Assembly: GCA_001579985.1 (NCBI GenBank)
Contig: LRSR01006970.1
Location: 1-31,535 of the forward strand
Source: Hypsibius dujardini
Lineage: Eukaryota; Tardigrada; Eutardigrada; Parachela; Hypsibiidae
DNA: 31,535 bases
Reading direction: 5' to 3'
A model generated the notes under the pieces. That model did no database searches and had not been told where the DNA came from. It saw only the letters and a list, made by a program, of their open reading frames with translations. Positions 1 through 11,302 of this stretch are shown here, one piece after another; position 1 is the stretch's first letter; each line of letters begins with the position of its first letter. The translations under genes and the position numbers were made by a program.

Positions 1-59
1 AGAAATGCGCTTTTAATAACAATCAACAATCAATTGGTAAAGCTGTGGGAAATATTAGT

Positions 60-692
60 TAACCCGTTAACCCCCATTGTAGTCAAACGACGACATAGGC
101 GACCAAATTTTCATGCAAAGATGGTTTGAGCAATTTTGCTCAACTCAACTAATTTCAAAATTTGGTATGTTGAATGAAATTTAGAGATTATGGCCTGCTC
201 CTTTGCTGCCTGACCAATGTCCGGCAGAAAATGCCAAAGTTAACTAGGTTTCACTTTTCTGAGCGAAAAAGGTCTCCACAGGCTGCGAGCTGGCCAACAT
301 TTCTGAAAATATGAGATTTCTTTCATCCACCAAGTTGATCGTCTGTTGACATTCTCCAAAAATAATTATCTAAATTGGATTGTTGACTGGCACGTAGCCA
401 GTGGTCAAATAAGGCGTCCGATTTGTGTCAAAAAATGGAAAAAACTGATTACCATCAAAGCTCATTGATTGATTGACTGATTGATTGATTAATGTTTGAA
501 CCAAATATGGTACGGACTAGTGTAGGAAACAGTTTTTCATCGGTAATTCGGTTTCTAACTCGAAATTGTACAGTGGTCAGCCAAAAAAAAATAATTTCAA
601 AGTCGCCCAAAAAAATGCTGAAAAATATTTTTTTCTCAATTGAACAGAACTATAAAAGGAAAAATACTTCCTACAAGCGTTAACGGGTTAAG
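60..692. mobile_element. Non-autonomous terminal-inverted-repeat element with 8-bp target duplication
   Basis: The octamer ATATTAGT occurs at 52-59 and again at 693-700. Just inside are inverted ends TAACCCGTTAAC (60-71) and GTTAACGGGTTA (679-690). The 633-bp interior has no convincing coding region; it holds an ATTG-rich patch near 470-493 and A-rich DNA. An 8-bp target duplication fits hAT-like DNA transposons, so this is probably a MITE. It lies just 3' of the last Ca2+-ATPase exon seen, so it is probably intronic or in the 3' part of that gene. Confidence 0.6.
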
Positions 693-730
693 ATATTAGT
701 GTATACGATATATATATATACACAATGTAC

Positions 731-3068
731 CTGGGTACCCAGCAGAGTCAGGAAAATGGCGACGAAGAAGGGGTTGCGGAAGAAGCGTGCGAAGACATTC
801 CGTTCGTTATGTATACAGCGGGCTGAATAATAAATAATTCACTGATATACCGCTAGTATTTTTTTGTTAATTTTACTTATTTATTTATTAAAACAAACCA
901 AATCAAATTGGTTAATAAAGTGTGAAAAACAAACGATAACATAAAACAGATACCAGTAAAACCCGGTTGATAAAAGGGTTAAATGGCTTAACGAACGGTT
1001 GAAAAAAACGCGATTATTGAACTTACCGTTGACCAAATTGAAAATGGTCATGAAGACAAATGCGTTGAAGATCAGTGTGTCTAGCTGCCGAGAGCTCTGG
1101 CCGAATCTCAGATTAGGACCAATGACAGCTGCGAGGCCCAGGTCTGGGTTCAAATTGAAAACTGACTGGCCTGATAAAAAGTGAAATGAGATTCCAGTAG
1201 AGAACGTCGAGGTGTTAAAGGTTGGGTTGATTCAAATGTAGAGAGATGCTTACCGAACAGAAGGAAAAATATTATGGACAACTGGTAGAGACCCTGTCCA
1301 GCAATGTTCCGGATCATGATCTGCGAGAGGAGATTCGCCTTTCGGCCGTACGGTCTGCGCTCCAGCAGGTGTTCACTGGGCGGTTCTGTGGCTAGTGCCA
1401 ATGATGCTAATGTGTCTTGAATTAAATTGATCCACAGCATTGGAACTGCTTTTAACGGCGTTTCCTGGAACAGCGACATTTTCAAATTATTTTTTGTCTG
1501 CCTATGTGTGTAGGTGTATTGTCTGCTGTCTGTCTGTTGTCGCTGTCTGTCTGTCTGTCTGTCTGTCTGTTGGTCTGTCTGCCTGTCTGTTTGTCTGTCT
1601 GTCTGACTGCTTTTAGTTTGCATATATTTATGGATGTCGGACATCTTACCCCGATAGCGCATGCAGCTGTTATGGAGACGATCAAAGCCGTGACGTTGAC
1701 CGTCAATTGGAACTGCAGAAACTTGCAGATATTGTCATAGATGTTCCTTCCCCACATGCATGCCTGAACGATGCTGATGAAATTGTCATCGGTAATGATG
1801 ATGTCTGATGCTTCCTTGGCCACTTCCGTGCCTGCGATGCCCTATCCAGAGGTAAGAAAGAGTCTATAAGTAATCCACAGGTCAAACCAAAGCATCACAC
1901 AAGGTGTAGCTTGCGAAACGCCGTGAGCAAGGAACCTTTTCAGCACTCCCTTAGTCAAACCGATGATTGCTCTACCGCACTTGAAAATTGCAATCCCTTA
2001 CCATTGCAAACCCTACGTCTGCCTTCTTGAGAGCCGGTGCATCGTTTGTCCCGTCCCCCGTCACTGCGACGACCTCTCGGTGCTTCGTGACTTTGCTGTC
2101 TATTATGCCTTCCACGAGCGTATACTTGTCCTGCGGTGTGGAGCGGGCAAGAACCCTTAATCCAGTCCAGACTTGGTCGAACTTTTCAGGGTCAATCTGT
2201 AACGAAGATCTGTAACGGCAGCATGACCAGTAAGCTCACATGTTTGCTTGTCTGTCTGTCTGTCTGTCTGTTCCTCTATCCATCTGTTAGTCTTTTTATA
2301 GGCTCATTCCATTGACTCTTTGTTAGTCCAGTCATCTGACTTATTCCCTGTTCTTTGTGTACCTTGCCTTTATCGTCCCGGATCCGCCGGTTAAATTCGA
2401 CGCCTTCCATGACTGCCACAGTGCCTTCTAACTCATCAGCCGTAATAATGCCGCACTTGGTTGCGATTGATTTTGCCGTGTTGACGTTATCTCCCGTCAG
2501 CATCCTGACTGTGACTCCTGCCCTTCGACACTTAAGGATAGCCGCAGGCACTTCCGGGCGGACCGGGTCTTCGATGCCAAATACGGCCAGACATGTCAGA
2601 CCGGCAATGATAGTTTCTTCATCGTCAAAGTTGGGTGTTTCTGTTGAAACTTGTTCGTTTTCTGCGGCCGATTCAGAAGTACTGACAATGTTCTTGACTG
2701 CAGAACAAATGGTTCGGAGTCCATTGCAAGCCATCTGACTGACCACCATGTCCAGGATTTCAGTTCTAGTTGTCTTCGTCAGTTTCTCCACAGACCCGTC
2801 AGCGCTCATAATAAAATCGCATCTACACATAAAAAAATGTAGACGAACGAATGGATGGAATGGACGGAAACATCAGCACAGAGACAGACGTACAGTGGTC
2901 AATCGTACTCTGCTGAGACAGACGGACTGTACAGATTTCAGTCATTCAGGCAGAGAAACAGACACTAACAAAGATTAAAAGGCAGGCAGTCAAACAGACA
3001 GATAAGCAGACAGACAGACAGATAAACAGACAGACCGACAGACAAACAGACAGACTGACTGACAGACC

Positions 3069-3132
<64 letters not shown>

Positions 3133-6100
3133 TACTTCGCTAAAATGATCTCGGCAGCGCCTTTGCAGTGTACTCTCCATCCCGTTTCCGTGCGGATGAC
3201 AGTAGACATTGACTTTCGGTTAGAGTTGAATGTGTAGACCTTCACGAATGACTCCTCTGGGTTGTCATCTCGAATGGTCTGGTAATCGTAGCCAATACTT
3301 TTAACAAAATGCAGGAGAGCACACTCCGTCTTGTTTCCCACTTGAATGGGAAGTGCCCCGGCGATCTCGTTGGAGGTAATCACGTTTGTGGTGTAGTTGC
3401 TGTTCGTGGCAACACCTTCCGCAGTTAGATCTAGCAGTTTTTTTGCCGTTGTTCGTCCATCGGGATAAGGCGAATGGACCTTGCCTGAATGGAAAAAAAA
3501 AGCGAAAACTGTTAGCAGTTCCTAAACGCGAGGGTAGTGCCATTGACTGAGACTGCTCCTTGCCTCCAATGTAACATTCCGTGACGGTCATCCGATTCGT
3601 AGTGAGGGTGCCCGTCTTGTCCGAGCAGATGGTTGTCGCGCATCCCATCGTCTCGCAGGCGAACAGATTCCGCACCAAGTTGTGGTCTTTCATCATTTTC
3701 TAGAAAATTCAGGCGGCATTAATTTCATATGAATATATATATATATATTTAAAAAGTATAATATGTTAATATTAAATAAAAACAATAAATATAATTAATT
3801 AATTTACGTTAACTAGCGATTAATAATTGTCTAAAAAGAGATTTAAATGTGGTTGATAAACAGTTACTTTTGCGGAGACAGCAAGTGTAAGGGTAACTGC
3901 CAGCGGTAATCCCTCCGGGATGGCCACGACTAAAATGGTGATGCCGATGATGACGGCATTCAGAATGCGATGGACGTCGTTGGTGGAGTCCCATTGGCGC
4001 CCTTTTATTCCGAATTCCTCGACGCAGAAGCGGATTATCAGTGCAACCGCGGTCGCCACCGCGAACGACAACCCTTAAAGAATGGGATCTTTTAGGTCTT
4101 CACAAATACCAGTATCTGATGACGGATGTGACAGATATTTACCGACATAGCCAATTTGTATTGCAATGCGAGTTAGCTTCTTCTGGAGAACTGACTGTTC
4201 CTCGTCACCATCGCTCGACTTCTTCTTTGGTTTATTGGTTACTCGATCGTCGTCCTCATCATCATCGACGTTTTTCGATTTCTGGTTCTCAGTTTTCTCC
4301 GTTGTGCCCAAGAGAGAGTAGATGAGTCCCGTTTGAGAATGGATTCCGACCGCAACTACCACGATTTTCCCCGTGCCCTCCATCACGTTGGTGCCTGAAA
4401 TTCGACACCGCTATACTTTGTATTGCGCTTTTAGCTTGAGATGTGTCTTACCAGAGAGAACTCGTATGTCCGTGTCCGAGTGCTTTTTTACGAAATCTGA
4501 TTCGCCAGTTAGCGAACTTTCGTCCACCGTGAGATCATGACTGTTCAAAACGACTCCGTCCGCCGGGACGATATCACCTACAGGAGACACAAATATAGTT
4601 GACATACTGCCGACAGACAGACAGATCGACCAATTGACTGATTGAAAGACAGACGCACAGGTACAGAGAGACAGACCCTTTAACAGACAGACAGACAGAC
4701 AGACAGACAGGCAGGCAGGCAGGCAAGCAGGCAGGCAGGCAGGAAGGCAGGCATATAGGCAGGCAGACAAACAGAAAGACAGATAGACAGACAGTATCTA
4801 GCCGTACCGTATTTTAGCGAGCAGATATCCCCGACTACCAGATCGTCCGTCGATATAACTTGCTGCTTGCCCGCTCGAATGACAGTGACCTTTTGTTCCT
4901 TTCTGACCTGATTCTGCAGTGCTCGGAACTGCTTTTCTTTGCCGTAGTCGTTGATGGCTGTCACTAGCACTACCAGCACGACAGCTATGCTAATGGCCAC
5001 GGCTTCGATCCATTCGTACTCCGTATCCGTGTCATGCCCCGGTGCGACGAGCTGTATACCAGGCCTGTCTGGGTCGAGGTCCCGCGGATCGGTGTACGAA
5101 TCATTGTAACTTGAGCAGAGAACAGTTACCTGCACCGGGATTGGGGTTGTACCATTGTAGCAGTCCGTTGAATTATAAGGTTCTACACGAAGTAATTAGA
5201 GATTGCTGTAAAATTTGCTTCTACTGTTAGTGCCAAAAATTAAATGTATTTTTTAATTCTGCATACGCGTTGACGGCGGTGTGCCTTTGCCGAAAATTCC
5301 GTAGAGCGAGACGGCCAGTGAGATAACGGCCGCGGCCTCGAGGATGAGCAGGGTGGGGTCTTTCAGGGCGGTCCAGCATAGCTGAAGAAAGGTCTTTGGT
5401 TTTTTCATGGGAATGGTATTTCGGCCGAAATACTCCTCCCGTGTGCGGATGTCGGATGGGTCGCCGGAAATACCTAAAGACAAGCAGACAAAGTGGCTAC
5501 AGTTATATAAACATAAATTAATAAATAGAGATAAGTTAAAAGCGAAAAAAGGTTTATGAAGTGGAGTATTATACTGTACAGACAGATGCAATAATAAATA
5601 TGTAAATCTGGCAATAATTAATTAAGGATGTTCGTACACACTAGCACTGTATGACTACAAGTATTTAGTAGCAACTATAGACAGAAAAAATGTTATCTTA
5701 AATCGACAAAATAATTATATTATTTTAATGCTTTAATTTTGTGTTATTTGTTTGTGTATATTCTGCATTACCTCATCCCGCAACTTAAAATGTTTTCAAA
5801 CACAATTTTTTATGATTTCAATAAATATGCTTTAAGAAGCGTTTTTTATCGACCGGTTTTTTTCAATCCGGTAGCTTCGTGTCTTTGGCGGGTCTTTTGC
5901 TCTAAGTGCAAAAGTCCACAGCTGACAGGAATAACGCGTATATAAGCTACTACTGTATAACCAGTTCTGTTTAGTTAGTGCAGCAAAAAAAACAACAAAA
6001 CAAAATGTGTTTAATTTGGCCGGATGTGGAATAAATTAATACAGATTACATTATGCGAAAAACCACGAAATCCAGGCCCAATCTAACGAATAGATTTCCG

Positions 6101-7308
6101 GATGCTCTTTCCTTCACGGTGCCAAATCGATTCCTCAATGCATTCCGATAACAAGGTTTCGTGGAAAAACCAAACACTATTTGTGCATCGATAATTAATA
6201 GTACGTGGGTGATTCCCCTTAATAGCCTCGTTGAGAGACACCTTTCTGGTACCCGACGCAGGAGGATCGAACATTTTCAAACGGCATTTTCCGCTCGGCT
6301 GCTCACAACTCATTCTCTCTGGTCTGTGTCTATTCGCGTGTACGGGCAAACGCAATAACGGCGGAATCTCACGTTCCGCTTTTCCACGTTTGCCCGTACG
6401 CACGAATAGACACAGACCAGAGAGAATGAGTTGTGAGCAGCCGAGCGGAAAACGCCGCTTGAAAATCTTCGATCCTCCTGAATCGGGCACTAAAAAGGTG
6501 TCTCGCAACGAGGCTAATGGCAGTACCACCCAAAGCACAACGGCATTTCCCGCGGTTTTTCATATGTGCAAGATAAACAGCAACGTACAAGGTTCACAGC
6601 GCGGTTTTAACAAAGACTAATCAACGTTAGATATTTGATTATCTCTACCACTTCAAGTAAAAGAGATTTACAGTTGGAGTTAACCGTGCCATGCTCTACG
6701 GTATTGGTGAACGAATGCATGCTTCACCGATGAACAACGGTTATGAGAAGTAGAGTAAATAAGAGTGGAACAAAAAGCTAACGACAATTACGGAAGCAAA
6801 TAAAAAATACCCCAAAATTACTGGTACAACTATTATTTTTATTTTCACAATTATTATTATTGTTGCTGTTAATATTGTTGTTATATAGTTACTACTTTTA
6901 CTATGACTGTTGTTGTTATACTTTAAATAAATTACAATTACTTTTCGTTCACTTTAGCGAAGCTTCGGTTTGGTTATGTTTTCTCACTTAAAAGATTTTG
7001 ATGGTCTTCTCATGTTAACCACATATCTATTTTATTGACTCATCTTCTACATACAGTTCAATGTGTCGGTATCTCCTGTCGAGCTTACCGTCGGTCGGAT
7101 CGGTCCGGAGCTTGGCGCAGAGCTGCGCGGTTCCGCCGTGGCGCTGCTCGATCGTCTCCTTCAGGTCCGGTCCGACCTTCTCCATCATACTCGACAGGTC
7201 CTTCTGACCCACACGAAAGCGGTCCCCCAACTCGATGACCACATGGTCGCTGCTTCTGGTCATTTTGTCTACCGTCTCCTCCCTCCCCGAATGTAAACCA
7301 CCGACCAA
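731..7308 (-). CDS. ATP2B: Plasma-membrane Ca2+-transporting P-type ATPase (PMCA), 3' end missing
   Basis: This pump exports cytosolic Ca2+ using ATP. I place 14 exons on the minus strand: 7263(or 7308)-7089, 5473-5267, 5182-4808, 4577-4452, 4394-4143, 4073-3868, 3699-3564, 3484-3136, 2822-2363, 2196-2002, 1841-1650, 1464-1254, 1170-1027 and 822-731. All phases join cleanly and give about 1,040 codons. Visible motifs are PEGLP in M4, DKTGTLT with the phosphorylated Asp codon at 3619-3621, MLTGDN, and [12 protein letters not shown] of the hinge. An acidic and lysine-rich insert precedes SVLQKKL in the exon at 4394-4143. The last two membrane helices and any calmodulin-binding tail should lie beyond position 1, since no matching exon is seen in 1-730. 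Of the two in-frame ATGs, the one at 7263 better fits family N-termini. The intron at 3485-3563 is GC-AG. Family is certain; the first ATG is not. Confidence 0.93.
1515..1612. repeat. (TCTG)n microsatellite in a Ca2+-ATPase intron
   Basis: Imperfect tetranucleotide tract on the plus strand inside the intron between exons 1841-1650 and 1464-1254. It reads as CAGA in the sense of the gene. Any open frame across it (Cys/Leu/Ser/Val on one strand, Arg/Gln/Thr/Asp on the other) is an artefact of the repeat. Confidence 0.9.
2985..3132. repeat. (CAGA)n microsatellite abutting a Ca2+-ATPase splice donor
   Basis: Tetranucleotide tract, almost pure at 3078-3130. In the gene's sense it reads TCTG, beginning only a few bases after the donor at 3135-3134. 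It occupies about half of the 313-nt intron 2823-3135. Confidence 0.9.
3485..3563 (-). other. GC-AG intron of the Ca2+-ATPase (79 nt)
   Basis: The donor is GGAG followed by gcaagg, with GC in place of GT at 3563-3562. The acceptor is attcag at 3485. No GT in this stretch restores the frame, whereas this join gives the family-like segment [14 protein letters not shown]. The heptamer GGCAAGG is present at both exon-intron junctions. Confidence 0.8.
4601..4797. repeat. Composite CAGA and GGCA tetranucleotide tract in a Ca2+-ATPase intron
   Basis: Imperfect CAGA units (4612-4712) pass into a run of GGCA units (about 4709-4750) and back to CAGA. The tract fills most of the 230-nt intron 4578-4807. 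In the sense of the gene it reads TCTG then TGCC. Confidence 0.88.
6155..6565. repeat. Long near-palindromic inverted repeat (hairpin) in the first Ca2+-ATPase intron
   Basis: Two arms of about 170-200 bp face each other around position 6360. The left arm (about 6185-6350) and the reverse complement of the right arm (about 6370-6540) agree at roughly nine bases in ten by eye. Shared blocks include CCGCTCGGCTGCTCACAAC and GAGGATCGAA. Open frames run through both arms on both strands because of the symmetry. No protein family is recognised. It may be a foldback element or an inverted duplication of a gene fragment. Confidence 0.8.
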
Positions 7309-7344
7309 TTGCGTCCTCCGAACCTGATTTCAGTTCACACCGAC

Positions 7345-7429
7345 TTGATCCCTGAACCGGATTGATCCCTGAACCGACTTGATCCCTGAACCGGATTGAT
7401 CCCTGAACCGAGTTGATCCCTGAACCGGG
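7345..7429. repeat. 17-bp minisatellite, five copies, just upstream of the Ca2+-ATPase start
   Basis: The unit TTGATCCCTGAACCGGA repeats five times without gaps, with changes only in the last one or two bases. It begins 36 bp upstream of the outer in-frame ATG (7308), so it may sit in the 5' UTR or promoter. Confidence 0.9.
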
Positions 7430-7896
7430 TTGAGGTCTTCTATAGACTCACAGAAAACCGTTTATGATGAGCAATCGCCTCGGTGAAAGTGTGATTTGAA
7501 GAGACGGGTACACAATCACCGCGTTGACAGTTGTTCCTCCATGGGCGCATGTGCCATCCTGTGCTAGTTGAGAGGTTAAAACGTTCAGATTGGGTATTTT
7601 ATCAGGAGTTTATACCCGGCACATGTCAAAACTCAATTTGAACTATCCCTACTGTATATGCCAGACAAAGACGATAGATATTTTTCGATCACTATTTAAA
7701 CTAATCTCCGGTATTTTATGAATACGGTGTATAGTGAAGTGGTATGGACGATTAATTTTTATCGCTCGAGGGGTCATAACGTGCACGGAGGACAGACGTT
7801 TTGGTTGCGGTATCTATTCGTATGAGGTCTGTCTAGCTATGATGGTGCTGATGTAGAGCGTGAGGAGAAGTCTGTGATTCGGCTCACCCTCCACTT

Positions 7897-8054
7897 GGTC
7901 GATAAATCGGCTCACTCATGGGTTTCTCTTTGATGGCAGGTGCTTGATTGTTTGATTTCCAGAAGTGCTAAAATATACCAGGATGTAGTACAGAAAATCA
8001 AACAATCAAGCAGCTGCCATAAAAAAAATCCATGAGTAAGCTGATTGATCGACC
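7897..8054. repeat. Foldback (inverted) repeat, arms about 63 bp
   Basis: Left arm 7897-7960 and right arm 7992-8054 are imperfect reverse complements around a spacer of about 30 bp. The inner stem is GCTTGATTGTTTGATTT. Probably a MITE-type remnant. Confidence 0.75.
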
Positions 8055-8802
8055 GGTTTGGATGTCGCGCCGATATACAGATTTTACCCTATACTAGTAC
8101 CGATAAGTCCTCATGTTTCGTACATTATTGTAATAGTACGACACAAGTAGTCACCGATAGAAGGGATCTATGATACATCGCAGCGCTATCGCGTCTGTAG
8201 TTGATCCTTTGTTCTGTAGACTGGTAACTCTGTGTATGACTCATATGATTCATATTTATATGCGATATAAAAAAGGAAAAACAAACAACAAACATGTCAT
8301 TCAGGGGGCGTGACGTACAAACCGACTGCTCCCATTTGCTGACGGGTACCTGGCGGTACCCATGCACCAATGGTGTATCTCATACAGAAGTTCTGTAGTG
8401 TAGAGAATATTGACGTTTAATTGTTACTCATTTTTATTGTACAATGCATGGGGTTCTCTGTGGTCGCCGTCGTGTGCACCTTGTTGTTGGGTAAAATTAT
8501 CGGCAAATGTTTTTTGGCGCGTCGCTTTAGTGGAATTAGAAAAACAAACTGGTATGAGCTCATACTACGTACACCCCACTGCCTGTAGTACTCACATAAA
8601 AAATCACCGTTTGCCGGAGGCATTATTAATGAACCTTTGGACACTGTAGTGTGCATAGCATAGGCATATTTTGCTTCGGAGAAATGACAGTAGTACCACT
8701 GTCTCATACTGCATGTGACGGTAGAGTGTTCGCCCCATGAACTCAGGCCGCAGTACTACAACATAGTACTGTAGTATGGGAGAGAGGTCCTGTAATGGGT
8801 CA

Positions 8803-8877
8803 CTCTGGAATCAGAATTTCCAGACAGCTCTGGAATCAGAACTTCCAGACAGCTCTGGAATCAGAATTTCCAGACAG
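8803..8877. repeat. 25-bp tandem repeat, three copies
   Basis: Three head-to-tail units beginning CTCTGGAATCAGAA, differing at one position. Each unit carries its own small dyad, CTGGAA...TTCCAG. Confidence 0.9.
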
Positions 8878-9809
8878 GTTTTGGCTCTCACCAAGATCCT
8901 AAACGACAGAGAATAATCAATGATCCCAGTGGAACGCATATCAGATATGAAGAAAAGTTGTGGGAACGTGTTTAAAAAAAGGATTGGACGGTTGGAAAAA
9001 TTTCGCTGTAGAGTTCGCTGACTATGCAGTGGCTCATTCGTTTTCGATTAATTTGCGACAGAGCGCCCCCTACCATCCGGTGGCCCATTCCAGGTCCCCC
9101 CTCGTACTAGTCAAGGATGGGTTCGCCGCTCAAACGTTTCAAATCGTCGTGGCGTTTTACGTTTATATTCTATTTTAGAAATTTGTTTATTTTAATATAT
9201 TTTTTGTCAAAGATACGACTGCGTAGTCCCCTGCATGAACTAACATCGTAGCAGTGAATTAAGTACGGGTTTGGCACGCAGATTCTTCCAACCTTTGCAA
9301 TGTGTGTAGATTGTACGTGGTCTTAGTTTCGAAAACATTTTATCAAAGCTACGCCTGATGAGTCATTTTTGCAATGGAAAGGTTCGAATGAAAACAAAGG
9401 ATCGCTTCATCTGTCTTCGCATTGGTCAGCACGTGAATCGTCGTTCCACCCAAACGACCTACCATTGGCATGTATATAAAAAGGAACCACCATGGAAAGC
9501 AACTTCAAAAGCCAATATAATTCGTGTCCGAAAAGGGAGCAAAACTTAAACGAAAGCTATAAAGAAAGGCAAAAACTATACCAGTGATGGTATGCCCTAC
9601 ATATATAAACGGAAGAGCACTGCAGGTCTCGTTAAAAAAACCAGTAAAACTTGAACGGGAAGAGGTGATAACCGTTGCGTGGTTCTCGCGCTGGCATAGG
9701 CGTGGTCCTCTCATCTCCCATGAGATATCTGATTCAAAACTATAAACTGAGACTTCAAAAAAAACTTAAGCTGAAGCACTTTTAACCAAACTCTTTCTGC
9801 TAGCATCAA

Positions 9810-11077
9810 TCATTGACCGGTTCTAGACTTGCACGGGCTCGCGGGACTGTCATCGTCGTCCTTGTGGGTCCCTCCATCGTCCTTGTGGGTCCCTCCATCG
9901 TCCTTGTGGGTCCCTCCGTCGTCTTTGTGGGTTCCTTCACCGTCCTTGTGGGTCCCTCTGTCGTCCTTGTGGGTCCCTCTGTCGTCCTTGCGGGTTCCTC
10001 CGTCGCCTTTTTGGGTCCCTCCGTCGTCTTTACTAGTACTGGGGACGGTTGCTTTATCATCGTCTTCTAGTTCAAACAGCTGAATAAAAAAAATCCAAAA
10101 AATCCTTAGGAAAAGCTTTTCGAGGCTCGAAATTACTGAATAGTCAAAACGTCTCTTCATAAAAATTCAGATTTCAATCACTCAATGTTAATTAACTAAT
10201 AAATTAATTAAAGATCCTGACCTCTTGTTCCAGTTGCGCTTTCTTTTCCCGAAGCGCCTGATTGCTCGCTTTCCGTTCGATAATCTCCCGTTGTAATTGC
10301 TCAATGACCGCTGCGGGATCTTCTTCCTTACGGGGTTCAGCGACGTAGAATGTCTTAAGGGAGCTGAGGAGAAAAAAAATCATTAATTGCTGTTCAGAAA
10401 CTCCAGCGACGATCGGTAAATAATTTTTACCCACAAAAATTTACCGGATTCATCTTGAAGATTTAAATGGAATATTTAAAATCATAATGCTACAAATAAA
10501 ATGCCCGTCAGTCGATTGTTCCCAAGGCACACGACGCCACTCGATTAAGGGCCGAAATCCATTGCGACATTCCGCAGATTGCTTGATTGCTTGATTGATT
10601 AGATAAAATATTCAAGAAACCTCTGATTGGTTGATTGTTGATTGAATGCACTAACAGTTAAATCCCTACCGGATGGTTTCTTTCACTTTCCCGCCTTTCC
10701 GGAGATCCACCGCCTCCAATCCTACAAAGGTGACCCCAAAATAAGATCTTCCTCGGAAAAAACGACTTCTACACAATCAATTACGACCGCACCTTCGGCA
10801 ATCTGATCCAACGTGCCGTCCTCCCGGAGCTGTTCACGCAATTTATTCACACGGACAACCGGAGGGTCCTGCAAAATTTCCCCGGGAGTTTCAACCCGAT
10901 TGAAATTTCAATTTCGAATTTTAAAAATAAATTTTGTACCGCTAGAATGCGGGGTGGAGGTCTGCGGGGATAGTTGTCGACGGCAATCTCGAGTGTTTCC
11001 TCCGCCGGATCTTGTTCTTCCTCCTCCTCCGCGACTTCCTCCGCCGCCTCCCAGTATTCCTCTCCTCCCGAGCTCAT
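9810..11077 (-). CDS. MYCBP: MYCBP (AMY-1)-like coiled-coil protein with repetitive hydrophilic tail
   Basis: Five exons: 11077-10940, 10868-10793, 10721-10670, 10363-10222 and 10079-9810, giving 225 aa with all phases consistent. The N-terminus is very acidic (about residues 6-29). Residues about 50-135 resemble MYCBP: REQLREDGTLDQ near the start, then a heptad-rich helix through IEQLQREIIERK and LREKKAQLEQE. The last exon adds a tail of about eight 7-residue repeats of the type GTHKDDG, ending at TGA. Known MYCBP is about 100 aa and lacks both extensions. MYCBP binds MYC and A-kinase anchoring proteins and is found in cilia and sperm of animals; whether this protein does so is inference. 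Exon structure is firm, the family name less so. Confidence 0.65.
9858..10025. repeat. 21-bp coding minisatellite, eight copies
   Basis: Units of GTCCTTGTGGGTCCCTCCATC and close variants run without gaps from 9858 to 10025. Since 21 is a multiple of three, the frame of the minus-strand gene is kept and each unit adds seven residues. Copies diverge progressively toward 10025. Confidence 0.92.
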
Positions 11078-11089
11078 TCCCGTTCAGTA

Positions 11090-11302
11090 ATGGGAAAATT
11101 GAATGATCTCTTCAAGAGGAGCAAGGAAGGACCAAAAAAAATAGAATCGGAAACCTCCAATTTGATAATGAATGATCGCTTCAGTTTTCCGTGTAACGGA
11201 AGTAGCAGAAGTAGCAGACGTGGCACCGAGATATCCAGTCACAACAGCGGTTACCTCAAGAAACGAAAAACCACATATGCAACCAGAGGGTGGCGCCACT
11301 GA
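11090..11302 (+). CDS. Possible small basic protein, divergent from the MYCBP-like gene
   Basis: A 70-codon ATG frame begins 12 bp from the minus-strand start at 11077. It is Lys/Arg/Ser-rich (starts MGKLNDLFKRSKEGPKK) with no known motif. It could be a small gene sharing a bidirectional promoter, a first exon of something spliced, or chance. There is no independent support. Confidence 0.22.
   Translation: MGKLNDLFKRSKEGPKKIESETSNLIMNDRFSFPCNGSSRSSRRGTEISSHNSGYLKKRKTTYATRGWRH

Larger units (their letters stand above)
7309..9809. other. Intergenic stretch without a convincing gene
   Basis: This lies between the Ca2+-ATPase start and the MYCBP-like stop, both on the minus strand. It contains a 17-bp minisatellite, a foldback repeat and a 25-bp tandem repeat, listed separately. 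A 31-codon ATG frame at 9492-9587 follows a TATA-like tatataaa at 9474, but nothing supports it as a gene. Longer open frames near 8.1-9.2 kb have no recognisable motifs. Confidence 0.6.

Noticed and set aside
1-730. A final Ca2+-ATPase exon at the left edge
   Set aside because: No stretch on the minus strand reads like the last two membrane helices; most of the region is the element at 60-692.
1504-1740. Cys/Leu/Val-rich open frame over the TCTG tract (and similar frames at 2965-3180, 13770-14228, 14680-14880, 16189-16383, 21142-21339, 26128-26355)
   Set aside because: Pure tetranucleotide repeats stay open in several frames; these lie in introns of well-supported genes.
3000-3130. CRISPR-like array of short repeats
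   Set aside because: The units are 4 bp with no unique spacers and sit inside eukaryotic introns.
8417-9178. Open frames on both strands between the Ca2+-ATPase and the MYCBP-like gene
   Set aside because: No family motif, no splice partners and composition like non-coding flanks.
9492-9587. 31-codon ATG frame downstream of a TATA-like box
   Set aside because: Too short, no motif, and no conservation evidence available here.
9813-10083. Plus-strand Val/Leu/Pro-rich frames opposite the minisatellite
   Set aside because: They are antisense shadows of the 21-bp repeat in the last exon of the MYCBP-like gene.
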